From assembly GCA_023433345.1 (NCBI GenBank), contig JAEZDA010000003.1, forward strand, positions 1 through 25,605: a DNA stretch of 25,605 nucleotides, written 5' to 3'. The notes under the pieces are model-generated. The model did no database searches. It had not been told where the DNA came from and saw only the letters and a program-made list of their open reading frames with translations. Both the position numbers and the translations under genes were made by a program. The DNA comes from Bacteroidota bacterium (GTDB lineage Bacteria; Bacteroidota; Bacteroidia; Chitinophagales; Chitinophagaceae). Shown here piece by piece: positions 15,087 through 23,814 of the stretch. Numbering within the stretch: the first letter of the stretch is position 1; every line of letters starts with the position of its first letter.

Positions 15087-15977
15087 ATGATACAACAGGT
15101 TGCAGTAATTGGTGCAGGTACAATGGGAAATGGCATTGCGCATGTGTTCGCGCAATCAGGTTTCAAAGTCACTCTTATTGATGTTAACCCAACCCAGTTG
15201 GAAAGAGCGCTTGCTACAATTTCCAAAAACCTTGACCGCCAGGTGAGTAAAGGATCGCTCTCTGAAGAACAGAAGTCTTCGGCACTATCTAATATAGCGA
15301 CCGAGACCGACCTTACGAGAGGCGTTCAAACTGCACAACTGGTTGTTGAAGCAGCCACCGAGAACGTTGAAATCAAATTGAAGATATTCAAACAGCTCGA
15401 TCATGATGCGCCTGCAGGTTGCATTCTTGCAACAAACACCTCATCGATCTCGGTTACGAAAATAGCGGCTATCACAAAGCGGCCGACACAGGTTATCGGT
15501 ATGCATTTTATGAACCCGGTGCCGGTGATGAAGCTCGTTGAAATAATTAACGGTTACGCCACTTCAAAGGAGGTAACAGAAACAATTGTTGATTTGAGCC
15601 GGCAGCTTGGTAAAATTCCTTGTGCGGTTAATGATTATCCCGGTTTTATAGCAAACCGTATTTTGATGCCTATGATCAATGAAGCTATCCAAAGCCTTTA
15701 TGAAGGCGTGGCAGGAGTTGAAGAGATCGATACAGTGATGAAGCTCGGCATGGCACATCCTATGGGTCCGTTACAACTGGCAGATTTCATCGGCCTTGAT
15801 GTTTGCCTAAGTATTCTTCGTGTGTTGCATGATGGCTTCGGAAACCCTAAATATGGGCCCTGTCCCCTATTGGTGAATATGGTGATGGCTGAAAAATTAG
15901 GCGTAAAAAATGGAGAAGGGTTCTATACTTATACACCCGGCTCTAAGGAACTCGTAGTGAGTGAAGCCTTCCGGTAA
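15087..15977 (+). CDS. 3-hydroxybutyryl-CoA (3-hydroxyacyl-CoA) dehydrogenase
   Basis: 296 residues, the size of single-function Hbd/PaaH/FadB2 enzymes. N-terminal Rossmann fold with GAGTMG at residues 9-14 and the acidic TLIDVNP turn that favours NAD. The catalytic His is in GMHFMNPVPVMKLVEI; the helical C-terminal domain begins at DYPGFIANRILMPMINEA and contains KLGMAHPMGPLQLADFIGLD. It oxidises 3-hydroxybutyryl-CoA to acetoacetyl-CoA. It lies 21 bases after gcdH and is probably co-transcribed. The pair leaves out only the crotonase (hydration) step, which is not in the window. Confidence 0.93.
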   Translation: MIQQVAVIGAGTMGNGIAHVFAQSGFKVTLIDVNPTQLERALATISKNLDRQVSKGSLSEEQKSSALSNIATETDLTRGVQTAQLVVEAATENVEIKLKIFKQLDHDAPAGCILATNTSSISVTKIAAITKRPTQVIGMHFMNPVPVMKLVEIINGYATSKEVTETIVDLSRQLGKIPCAVNDYPGFIANRILMPMINEAIQSLYEGVAGVEEIDTVMKLGMAHPMGPLQLADFIGLDVCLSILRVLHDGFGNPKYGPCPLLVNMVMAEKLGVKNGEGFYTYTPGSKELVVSEAFR

Positions 15978-16014
15978 ATCATAATTTGCCGAAGATTTCG
16001 CAACCATTGAACAG

Positions 16015-16341
16015 TTATTTTTTTCTAACGAGAAGGTAGCTGTTGTCTATCATCTTTCTTAAAAGGCCGTCCTTTATTTGTCCGTTGACCACCACCGTAT
16101 TCCAGTGCTTTTTGTTCATGTGATAACCGGGAAGAACGCTCTCGGGATAATCCTCCCTCAGTTGAACAGCTTCTTCGGGGTCGCACTTTGCGTTAAACCT
16201 TAATGGTATTTCATCAAGAGAAACCAGTAAAAAGATCTTTCCTTTCGTTTTAAAAACAAGCGCGGATGGTCCGAAGGGAAACGATTCTTCTACATCTTCT
16301 TTTGCAATACAATACTCCCGGATGTCGTCAGCATGCATCAT
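16015..16341 (-). CDS. MmcQ/YjbR family protein
   Basis: 108 residues matching the MmcQ/YjbR (CyaY-like fold) family: FPFGPSALVFKTKGKIFLLV, then LRFNAKCDPEEAVQLRE, VLPGYHMNKKHWNTVVVNG and the final YLLVRK. Family members are small, presumed DNA-binding from structure, with no established role. Two ATGs in tandem open the frame (MMHADD); either may be used. The gene lies downstream of the large surface protein on the same strand but after a strong hairpin, so is probably expressed separately. Confidence 0.88.
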   Translation of the reverse strand: MMHADDIREYCIAKEDVEESFPFGPSALVFKTKGKIFLLVSLDEIPLRFNAKCDPEEAVQLREDYPESVLPGYHMNKKHWNTVVVNGQIKDGLLRKMIDNSYLLVRKK

Positions 16342-16355
16342 TCAAATAATTTTTT

Positions 16356-16393
16356 TTTAAAAATATAAAGGTCTCCGTTTGAGCGGAGACCTT
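16356..16393 (-). terminator. Rho-independent terminator after the large surface-protein gene
   Basis: Perfect 10-bp stem AAGGTCTCCG (16368-16377) and CGGAGACCTT (16384-16393) with a 6-base loop. On the minus strand it is followed by TTTATATTTTT. It lies 22 bases past the stop of the 16416-20225 gene. Confidence 0.88.
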
Positions 16394-16415
16394 AGATATT
16401 AAACTTATGTTGATC

Positions 16416-19400
16416 TTAACGAATGATCGTAAGGTCGGTTTTCACAAAGCGGCGCGTGCCATCATTCATGAAAAATTCAACAACGGCATAATAAGTTCCA
16501 TCGGGAACAGGCTTGCCCTTGTAAGTTCCATCCCAACTGTTGCGATAGTCTTTCGACTCGAACACCTTGTTGCCGTAACGGTTGAAAACCTGTACCGTCG
16601 CGCTTTTAAGGCAGGAATTATCATCGTAAACTCTCCACATATCATTGTTGCCATCACCGTTAGGCGTAAACGCATTTCTCACACGCAGGCAACTTGCAGT
16701 TATAGTCACTTCCACGTCATCCGAAGCGGTACAACCACCCGGACTTGTAACTTCCACAGTGTAGGTAATTGTTCCGGTGAATGCAATTGGTGATACTACA
16801 GGATTGAGCACATTGGTAGCACTCAGCCCTTCAGCCGGCGACCAGAGTATCGATGAAACTGTACCTGTGGTCGTCGCATTGATAGTTTGTGAGGTACCTG
16901 AAAGCAGGTTTATATCCGGGCCGGCATTTACCGAGATGGCATCTTCAATCCTTACAGTTACCTCCTCAGTTTTTGTACAGGTTCCCAGTTGGGCTGTTAC
17001 AGTATATGTGGTATTTTCTGCTGGCGAAGCAACCGTTGTTGAACCTGATGTTGTGCTTAATCCGGTTGCGGGGCTCCATGTTAAAGTTGTAGCGTTGGAT
17101 ACCGCAGTGAGCGTAACAGAATTACTGCCACAGAAAGCTGCATCGGGAATTTCATCAAGCGTAAGATCATCCGAAAATCCGATCACTACGGCAGCAGTAC
17201 CTGTACAACCGTCAGCATCCCGCGCGGTAATGGTGTAGCTGCCCTGGGGAGCATTGAACACCGCGCCGCCCTGGAATACGCCGGGGTTTGTATTGATGCT
17301 GTATTCAAACGGAGCTGTACCAGTGCCAGGCGTAACAGTTATCGAACCATCCTGCGCGCAAGTTGCATTTGTACCAACCGCCGTTGCGGTGATTGAAGTA
17401 AAGTTCACCGTTATTTGCACTGTATCAGTACAACCTCCCGCACTTGAAACGATAACGTTATAATCGCCTGCGGTATTTACTGCCGTGGGGTCAGGTACAG
17501 CCACGCCACCAAATTCGTAATACGTAGAGTAGCCTGTGTAATCAAATACCGTGGTGAGGTTAGCATTCACACCGCTGCAAACATTAATAGTAGTATCAGA
17601 TGCAAATTGCTGCTGGGCAAATGAAAGCGTAACAAGGGCTGTATCTGAACAGCCGTCAGCATTGGTTGCAATGAGCTCATAGATTCCTGCGTCTGCCACT
17701 GCACCAGGGGTGGCCACCGCGGTGGAATTGAAGGCCCACGCAGTAGTTAAACCTGTTGTATTGTAAACGGTGGTAAGGTCGAAAGTTCCACCGGTGCAGG
17801 TATTCACTGTTGTATCTCTTCCAAGTTTTACACCGCCTAATACGGTTACTTCTGTATAACCTGAACATGAATTACCCATTGCATCGGAGGCTGTTACGAA
17901 GTACTGGTAAACGCCGGGAATGGTTGGCACAACTACATTTTGAGGGTTCTGATCGGTTGATGTGAAGCAACGCGGACCAGTCCACAGGTAAGTGGCGCCT
18001 GCAAAACCGGGAGTGGAAAGGTTTACAGTTCTACCGGGGCAGGCAGGGCCGGAATTACTTGCCGGAATTGTACACAATGCAGCACAGCTACTTTGGCCGG
18101 TTCCGCCCGACTGCTGGAAAGTGATAGATCCGGGATCATCAGAATAGTTTGTCAGCAACAACATATAGAATTGTCCTGGCTGCGCATTTGAAATAGTGGC
18201 TGTTTCTGTTGGTGAAGGGCTATAACTGCAACTGATAATATTTGACGCAGTAATGCCAGAGCAGGCTGCAGAACTTGAATTGAAGGGCCCCCAAACTGCA
18301 TAGTCAACATCAAGCCCATTTCCGCTCGCATCCGTCTGGCTGATACCGATCACAATATCTCCGGCGCTTTGTACCTGCATAAAATACCATGACGGGTTAG
18401 GAGTGGTTGCAAGGCAACCATATGCGCCTCCGCCTCCAAGGGAGGGTTGCGAGGTGGTATTCGGAACATTGTATGTTTGACTGGTGCAAAAAGGTTGTGC
18501 AGATGCGCAGGCCGTTCCGCTCATTGGTGGAGGAGGAATCCGTACGCAAATATCGAAGGTACCTTTAATGTCATTTCCATATTCGAAGAACCTGATGTAC
18601 AAAGTATCTAAAGGAGTAAGGTTGCTCAGGCTAATTTGAGGCATCAGTCCATTAGGGCTTGCGTCATCATCGCAGGCGAGCAGGTTTAATGTGCCATTGC
18701 AACTACCCGAATAAACGGCCATGCCACCATCGGTAATAATTCCCTGGCGGGTATCTATCTGCAATTCGCCTTCGCATGGAACCACAACTTTAAACCATAC
18801 ATCACCGCCTGCGTAGTTACTACATTCAGGATCAGGATAAGGTGAATCAGTTGCGCCAAAAGTGTGGAATTGCTGGTAATTACATTCATAATCGACTGTA
18901 AGCAGTGCAGCTGTACATGGCTCATCGTTACCGTAAGGCGGAGGAGGTGTTCCGATGCAAATATCAAAATTAGCATAACTGCCAACGGTGGCCGTCCACG
19001 TCCAAACCCTAACATAATAGGTAGAACCGGGGGTCAATCCGCTTGCGATCATTGCATTAGGATCAGAACAATTTAGAACTGTGAGGCTTCCGCAGGCTCC
19101 GCTGTAAATTGCCATCGCCATATCGGTCACGTCACCTGTAACATTTAATAAGGATACATAATGTTCGTTATTTGTGGCGGTAAATTTATACCAAACATCA
19201 TCGTTCAAGCCTGAAGTTCCGCAGCCAGGGCTTGTTTCACCGGTACTGCCCGTTGCAGAAGCCGTAGTTCCGGCCGTTACCTGCCCGCAATTGAGGTCTG
19301 GGTTAACGGGAAGAGTGGTGGCTCCGGAGCAGTCGTCGTTTGCCGGTGGTGGTGGAAGGGTTCCTACACATATGTCGAAAGTTGACCTGGTTGAATTAGA

Positions 19401-20225
19401 GGAAGACCAGGTATAAACCCTGAGGTAATAAGTTTGGTTGGGAGTAAGTCCGGTAAAGGTCATGTATTGCGGATCGGAACACTGCATGGCAACCAGCGAA
19501 CCGCAGGCACCGGAGTAAAGCTGTGTAGCAAGGTCGCCGGCTCCGCTCGTAACCAATTCAGAAACCACATGTGTGGTTTGGGTAGCTACAAAACTGAACC
19601 AAATATCATCGTTTGTTCCGGAAGCGCCACAGGAAGCACTGGTTTCATTACTTTGAGTTGCTCCTATTGTACTTCCAGACAATCGGATTGCACATGAAAG
19701 GTCTGGGTTAACAGTTAAAGGAATTGCATTTGCGCACTCATCATTTGAAGGCGCTGCCGGTGGCGTATACTCAGAGGCGCAAATTCTGAAGGAGCCTTCA
19801 TCATCACCTGCATAATCCCAGATCCTCACATATAAAGTGCTGTTGGGGATTTGATTGGTAATAACAAGATATGGCATCAGCGCGGCATTCGTACTTCCGT
19901 CATCGTTGCAGGATATTTCGGTGAGGTTTGCGCAATCACCTCTGTAAACAGCCATACTCGCATCAGTGAGATCGGCTATATCGGTATCAATTTGAAGATT
20001 TCCATTGGCAGGAACAACAACCGAAAACCAAACATCGGCACCGTTATAATCGCTGCAGGAAGGGTCAGCAACCGCCGAACCGGTGGCACCAACATTCGTG
20101 GAAGTTACCATCACGCAGGTTGCTCCAACTGCAAGAGGTGTTGCATTGCATGGTTCGTCATTCGGTTGTGCAAAGGCCGGGAGACAGAAAAATAAGATCG
20201 CTGCAATCAACGCGAATGGCTTCAT
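16416..20225 (-). CDS. Large T9SS-sorted multidomain surface protein with gliding-motility C-terminal domain
   Basis: About 1269 residues from the ATG at 20225, which directly precedes a signal peptide (MKPFALIAAILFFCLPAFAQ); an upstream ATG at 20276 adds 17 residues. Domains in order: four related repeats of about 136 residues (21-565), each starting ND(E/D)xC and ending ICVG-type strands with PPPP linkers; a divergent fifth module (566-715); an Ig/PKD-like module; two short repeats opening DTTVNTCTGG / DTTINVCSGV; a SprB-like repeat (NATCAQDGSITVTPGTG, GSYTITARDADGCTG); two more Ig-like modules; and the CHU_C/gliding-motility C-terminal domain (AFTPNGDGNNDMWRV, VQVFNRYGNKVFES, WDGTYKGKPVPDGTYYAV). 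That last domain directs export and surface anchoring by type IX secretion. Probably an adhesin; no catalytic motif seen. Its PorP/SprF partner is encoded immediately upstream. Confidence 0.93.
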   Translation of the reverse strand: MKPFALIAAILFFCLPAFAQPNDEPCNATPLAVGATCVMVTSTNVGATGSAVADPSCSDYNGADVWFSVVVPANGNLQIDTDIADLTDASMAVYRGDCANLTEISCNDDGSTNAALMPYLVITNQIPNSTLYVRIWDYAGDDEGSFRICASEYTPPAAPSNDECANAIPLTVNPDLSCAIRLSGSTIGATQSNETSASCGASGTNDDIWFSFVATQTTHVVSELVTSGAGDLATQLYSGACGSLVAMQCSDPQYMTFTGLTPNQTYYLRVYTWSSSNSTRSTFDICVGTLPPPPANDDCSGATTLPVNPDLNCGQVTAGTTASATGSTGETSPGCGTSGLNDDVWYKFTATNNEHYVSLLNVTGDVTDMAMAIYSGACGSLTVLNCSDPNAMIASGLTPGSTYYVRVWTWTATVGSYANFDICIGTPPPPYGNDEPCTAALLTVDYECNYQQFHTFGATDSPYPDPECSNYAGGDVWFKVVVPCEGELQIDTRQGIITDGGMAVYSGSCNGTLNLLACDDDASPNGLMPQISLSNLTPLDTLYIRFFEYGNDIKGTFDICVRIPPPPMSGTACASAQPFCTSQTYNVPNTTSQPSLGGGGAYGCLATTPNPSWYFMQVQSAGDIVIGISQTDASGNGLDVDYAVWGPFNSSSAACSGITASNIISCSYSPSPTETATISNAQPGQFYMLLLTNYSDDPGSITFQQSGGTGQSSCAALCTIPASNSGPACPGRTVNLSTPGFAGATYLWTGPRCFTSTDQNPQNVVVPTIPGVYQYFVTASDAMGNSCSGYTEVTVLGGVKLGRDTTVNTCTGGTFDLTTVYNTTGLTTAWAFNSTAVATPGAVADAGIYELIATNADGCSDTALVTLSFAQQQFASDTTINVCSGVNANLTTVFDYTGYSTYYEFGGVAVPDPTAVNTAGDYNVIVSSAGGCTDTVQITVNFTSITATAVGTNATCAQDGSITVTPGTGTAPFEYSINTNPGVFQGGAVFNAPQGSYTITARDADGCTGTAAVVIGFSDDLTLDEIPDAAFCGSNSVTLTAVSNATTLTWSPATGLSTTSGSTTVASPAENTTYTVTAQLGTCTKTEEVTVRIEDAISVNAGPDINLLSGTSQTINATTTGTVSSILWSPAEGLSATNVLNPVVSPIAFTGTITYTVEVTSPGGCTASDDVEVTITASCLRVRNAFTPNGDGNNDMWRVYDDNSCLKSATVQVFNRYGNKVFESKDYRNSWDGTYKGKPVPDGTYYAVVEFFMNDGTRRFVKTDLTIIR
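18531..20165 (-). repeat. Four tandem ~136-residue protein repeats in an A-B-B-A arrangement
   Basis: Repeats 1 and 4 share NDEPC, a DVWF(S/K)VVVP core, LQIDT, MAVY and a C(N/D)DD(G/A)S motif before LMP. Repeats 2 and 3 share VNPDL(S/N)C, a (G)TSG/ASG-(L/T)NDD-(I/V)W core, YSGACGSL, a CSDP motif and GLTPxxTYY(L/V)RV. Boundaries are approximate (about 20165-19752, 19751-19347, 19346-18939, 18938-18531). The repeat is at protein level; I did not see long identical DNA stretches. Confidence 0.75.
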
Positions 20226-20314
20226 CAAAAATCTGCTAAAACAACCTGAAAGAAAAAACGGTAATGATGTATTCATAAAAAGGAATTAATGATAATAAAA
20301 GGCAATAGGATGAT

Positions 20315-21211
20315 CTATTTACCAAATTCGAATTTCAGACCCAGCTCATGTGCACCGGACCCTGATGTGAAAACACTCAGTGGCGTTTCGTAGTAATCAT
20401 AAGAATAGGTCATTGCTACTTTTTTCAATAACCTGAAACCGGCCTGGAGGCTCCAGAACTGGTCTACACGCCATGTTAATCCCCACCAAACCTTGTCCAT
20501 ATAATCCATCTTCACGCCGGCCTCGTATTCGCTTGGTGAATTTTCGATCACCCTAACCAATGCATTCGGTATCAGATAAATGTCGCCGCCCGTGTGGAAA
20601 CGATAGCTCGCATTAAAGTTGTAATGGCGATAAAGCTTTCCGCCCGTTTTTGAACCCGGCACATTGGCCAGTTCAAGTTTCGATTGGATCAACTGGCTAA
20701 CGGCAGCGCCTACACTAAGTTTCCCATCTGTATAATAAGCGCCGGCCCCGGCATCGAAACCAAATTTATTGTCGGAACCACTGAGAACCGGATCATTATC
20801 AAGGGAGGCAGTAATTTTATTTTTATCTATCGCATATTGCAGCGCCCTTAACTCCAGGCCTAACCCCAGCCTTTGGTCAGGGTTACGCATTTTAATATGG
20901 TATGAATAGGCCATTTGAAGCCCCGTACGGCTCGTCGGGCCGGTTTCATCGCGGTATACATATGCCCCGAGGCCCGCATTGAGACGCTTTAGCTCAACAT
21001 CGCCATAAACCATAAAGGTTCGGGGATTGCCCGGAAAAGAGGACCACATACTGCGGTAGCTAACACCAACCATATTCTTGTTGGCGATACCTGCAGCCGC
21101 AGGATTGATCATTGAATTGTGCTGTAAATACTGACTGGTGAAATGCAGTTGCTGCGCGTCTGCCGCAATATATCCGCAGAGCCCACCAATGAAAAATAGA
21201 AATTTTTTCAT
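20315..21211 (-). CDS. PorP/SprF family type IX secretion-associated outer-membrane protein
   Basis: 298 residues. Signal peptide MKKFLFFIGGLCGYIAADAQ, then QLHFTSQYLQHNSMINPAAAGI, the diagnostic PorP/SprF opening (Q(F/Y)..N....NPA.AG). YRSMWSSFPGNPRTFMVYGD, LGLGLELRALQ and the alternating beta-strand pattern fit a small outer-membrane barrel, ending with a strand ELGLKFEFGK. SprF-like proteins are needed for secretion or surface attachment of a dedicated partner such as SprB. Here the partner is almost certainly the large protein encoded next on the same strand, 89 bases downstream from its preferred start. In the sprB-sprF prototype the order is adhesin first; here it is reversed. Confidence 0.92.
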   Translation of the reverse strand: MKKFLFFIGGLCGYIAADAQQLHFTSQYLQHNSMINPAAAGIANKNMVGVSYRSMWSSFPGNPRTFMVYGDVELKRLNAGLGAYVYRDETGPTSRTGLQMAYSYHIKMRNPDQRLGLGLELRALQYAIDKNKITASLDNDPVLSGSDNKFGFDAGAGAYYTDGKLSVGAAVSQLIQSKLELANVPGSKTGGKLYRHYNFNASYRFHTGGDIYLIPNALVRVIENSPSEYEAGVKMDYMDKVWWGLTWRVDQFWSLQAGFRLLKKVAMTYSYDYYETPLSVFTSGSGAHELGLKFEFGK

Positions 21212-21271
21212 TCGAGTAACTTAAATGATGAATAAAAGCCGGCTGTAGGATATTAGGAAATAATTAACGCC

Positions 21272-21880
21272 TTACAATGTTACTAATTTTTTAACACTTA
21301 TGTTTCCCATTCCTTTTATTTTAGATAGGAACTCTTCCAGCCTTGTGGCCGGTATGCCGGCTTTGATATAAGGGAACAGATCTATCTCCTGCTCAAGAAC
21401 TGAGGCGCCGGTTTGCTTGAGTAAACCTTTCAATTCGCTGGTTTGAGCATATTCAAACTGCAGCATGACGGGAATTTCTACCTGTTTTTGTATTGTGGGA
21501 ATAGTTTGTAGCACCAATGCAGCCACCGTTTTGTATGCCTTTATAAGCCCCGGGATGCCCAGGAGAGTGCCGCCAAAATAGCGCACTACAATTATTGACG
21601 TATTAGTTAGCCCCTTGCTGTCTATCTGCCCGAGAATCGGCTTCCCCGCCGAGCCGGAGGGTTCACCATCATCGCTGCTCCGGAATTGCAGACCATCCAG
21701 ACCAACCCGGTATGCAAAACAGTGATGAACAGCTTTGGGATGTTCCTTCTTAATCTCCTGGAGAATTTGTTTGAAATCTTCCACCTTAGATAAGGGAGTT
21801 GCGATGGCGATGAAACGGCTTCCCCTGTCAGAATATTCAGCACTTCCCCGCTGGTCAATGGTTTGATAATACTCGTCCAT
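21272..21880 (-). CDS. YigZ/IMPACT family protein
   Basis: 202 residues. The N-terminal UPF0029/Impact domain is clear: GSRFIAIATPLSKVEDFKQI, HHCFAYRVG, SDDGEPSGSAGKPILGQI and IIVVRYFGGTLLGIPGLIKAY. The C-terminal ~70 residues form the DUF1949 ferredoxin-like domain (LQFEYAQTSELKGLLKQTGA). The eukaryotic homologue IMPACT regulates GCN2 and translation; bacterial function is not established. The gene follows the EamA transporter after 9 bases and is likely the last of a ribD-transporter-yigZ operon. Confidence 0.93.
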   Translation of the reverse strand: MDEYYQTIDQRGSAEYSDRGSRFIAIATPLSKVEDFKQILQEIKKEHPKAVHHCFAYRVGLDGLQFRSSDDGEPSGSAGKPILGQIDSKGLTNTSIIVVRYFGGTLLGIPGLIKAYKTVAALVLQTIPTIQKQVEIPVMLQFEYAQTSELKGLLKQTGASVLEQEIDLFPYIKAGIPATRLEEFLSKIKGMGNISVKKLVTL

Positions 21881-21889
21881 GCATCAAAA

Positions 21890-22771
21890 TTACGTGATGT
21901 TTGAAGTGATCAGAAAAATAGCAGCAACCGCCAGTATGATCCCAATTATATTAATGGCTGATAACTTTTCACGGAAGAAGAAATAACCTGCTATCACATT
22001 CAGCAGAAGGATTGATACATTGTTCACAGGAATAACAAAAGAACTTTCACCGGGATAAATTTTTAAAACTTTTACCAGGCACCAGATAGACAGGTAGTTG
22101 GGGATGCCGATACAAATGCCCGCTGCCACAGCCCTCCATTCAAAAATTATTTTCCGTGAGAGGATTGAATAGATCATGATGAGAAAACCGATCGAAAACG
22201 CAATTATAAAACAGGAAACGAGGAATGCATCGAGCTTATCCGGACTCAGAAACTCTTGCTCGGTGAACTTGATCATGGCATCCTGGAAACCTGTTCCAAG
22301 AAAAAGTATCACAGGCAATAAAAACAACAAGGCTGTTTTCTGCCTTTCGCCGGTACCGCGCGGAACATAACAGGTAAGCACAACCGATAAGAGAGCGAGA
22401 AGGATTCCCATCCATTTTAGCGGGCCCGATGCCTCCTTAAAAAAATAAACTGAAAATAAAAAAGGGATAACGAGGGAAATTTTCGTTGCAACGCCGGCAA
22501 CGGCAACACCTGAGCGCTTTACCGTTAATGCAGTAATGTTGAAAAAGACTATAAAGCAACACCCGAGCACTATCGCCATCGGAAGCCATTTAGCAGACGC
22601 AACTGAACTATCAAATGGATGGGAATTTCCAAATACAGTTCCCCCAATGATGCAGGTAAAGTAGTTGAATACGATGGCCTGAAAAGTGTTAATATTCAGC
22701 TTCTGGCATACTTTGAACGCAACTGTAAGCATCGTGCTGAAAAGCACACTACCGGCAAGAAATAGCATCAA
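21890..22771 (-). CDS. EamA/DMT-superfamily transporter
   Basis: 293 residues, almost entirely hydrophobic with about ten predicted helices in two five-helix halves, the drug/metabolite transporter (EamA) pattern: LFLAGSVLFSTMLTVAFKVC, then LLALLSVVLTCYVP, a second half from LLFLLPVILFLGTGFQDAMI, ending in INIIGIILAVAAIFLITSN. The motif SSFVIPVNNVSILLLNVIAGYFFFREKLS is typical of the ninth helix region. Inner-membrane exporter/importer of unknown small molecule. Its start overlaps the ribD stop by 4 bases (ATGA), so the two are coupled; a flavin-related substrate is tempting but unsupported. Confidence 0.88.
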   Translation of the reverse strand: MMLFLAGSVLFSTMLTVAFKVCQKLNINTFQAIVFNYFTCIIGGTVFGNSHPFDSSVASAKWLPMAIVLGCCFIVFFNITALTVKRSGVAVAGVATKISLVIPFLFSVYFFKEASGPLKWMGILLALLSVVLTCYVPRGTGERQKTALLFLLPVILFLGTGFQDAMIKFTEQEFLSPDKLDAFLVSCFIIAFSIGFLIMIYSILSRKIIFEWRAVAAGICIGIPNYLSIWCLVKVLKIYPGESSFVIPVNNVSILLLNVIAGYFFFREKLSAINIIGIILAVAAIFLITSNIT

Positions 22772-23814
22772 CGGAGCATTTTCGTGTACACCTTAACGTT
22801 ATGTTCAGCATAATTGAATGTTTCGCACAAGGTTGCATTTGTTATCACCGGTGCAGGGAGGCCTTCTCCAGCGATGACAGCATCATTGCTTATAACGCGT
22901 ATTTCATCCCACACACCCTCTTCCATAAAATACTTCAGAGTTTCCGCGCCTCCCTCTACCATTAATGAAGTGAGGTTTCGCTGATGCAACAGGCTGATCA
23001 CCACGGGCAGGAGTGCTTCATTTCTGCCAACCTGGTAATAAAAAACTGCTCCTTCACTGCCACTTTTCTTTTCGGTGATCACAATTGTTGGCGATCCGTC
23101 ACTCAGCAAATGATGCGAAGAAGGAATTCGGAGATCACGGTCTATTACAAGCCGTACAGGTGAGGCGCCGGGAAACAGCCTGTTATTGAGCTGCGGATTA
23201 TCGGCGATTGCTGTTTCAGTTCCCACCATTATCGCCGCGCACCCGCTCCGCCATTGTTGCACAAGCACATCAGCAGCGGAGGTAGTGATCTTTAATCTTC
23301 CACGGTTGCCACTGCCAATAAAAGCATCCGAGGTTTGAGCCCATTTTAATATGACGTAAGGTCTCTGCTTTTCATGGAAGGTGAAAAATATTTTGTTTAC
23401 TTCCTTCGCCTCTTTTTCAAGAATTCCAAATTCAACATTAACACCCGCATTGCGCAATTGCAGGATGCCGCTTCCATTAACCTTTTCAAACGGGTCACTG
23501 CAGGCCACCACCACGTGCCGGATGCCGTGCTGCAAAATAAAATCAGTGCATGGTGGCGTTTTGCCGGTGTGAGTGCAGGGTTCAAGCGACACATAAAGTG
23601 TACTGGCCGATAAAAAGCGTTTATCCGCTTCCGTTACACTTTTAATGGAATTCACTTCCGCATGTGGTTCGCCATATTTTTGGTGATAACCCTCTCCTAT
23701 TATTCTTCCTTCATGTACAAGCACAGAACCCACCAAAGGATTCGGCGCCACCTTCCCCCGGCCATTGGCGGCCAGTTGAAAACAGCGCCGCATATATTTT
23801 TCATGATCTGTCAT
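22768..23814 (-). CDS. ribD: Bifunctional riboflavin biosynthesis deaminase/reductase
   Basis: Converts the GTP-derived pyrimidine by deamination and then side-chain reduction in riboflavin synthesis. 348 residues from ATG 23814 (MTDHEKYMRRCF, the classical RibD start); a TTG three codons upstream is rejected. The deaminase domain (1-145) has PNPLVGSVLV, zinc ligands and proton shuttle H51-A-E53 and C80/C89 in LEPCTHTGKTPPC. The reductase domain (about 150-348) shows RPYVILKWAQTSDAFIG, IMVGTETAIADNPQLNNRL and LMVEGGAETL. It leads a minus-strand run into the transporter and yigZ. The start codon lies only six bases from an exact TAnnTTTG box, which suggests a leaderless or nearly leaderless transcript. 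Confidence 0.96.
   Translation of the reverse strand: MTDHEKYMRRCFQLAANGRGKVAPNPLVGSVLVHEGRIIGEGYHQKYGEPHAEVNSIKSVTEADKRFLSASTLYVSLEPCTHTGKTPPCTDFILQHGIRHVVVACSDPFEKVNGSGILQLRNAGVNVEFGILEKEAKEVNKIFFTFHEKQRPYVILKWAQTSDAFIGSGNRGRLKITTSAADVLVQQWRSGCAAIMVGTETAIADNPQLNNRLFPGASPVRLVIDRDLRIPSSHHLLSDGSPTIVITEKKSGSEGAVFYYQVGRNEALLPVVISLLHQRNLTSLMVEGGAETLKYFMEEGVWDEIRVISNDAVIAGEGLPAPVITNATLCETFNYAEHNVKVYTKMLR

Noticed and set aside
18531..20165. Regularly spaced repeats that might be taken for a CRISPR or DNA satellite
   Set aside because: The period is about 400 bases and similarity is at protein level inside one reading frame, with no short identical direct repeats.
16407..20289. Several plus-strand open frames of 60-153 codons opposite the large surface-protein gene
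   Set aside because: Their translations lack recognisable motifs, and the minus-strand frame holds a continuous, clearly domain-structured protein; they are antisense shadows of its repeats.
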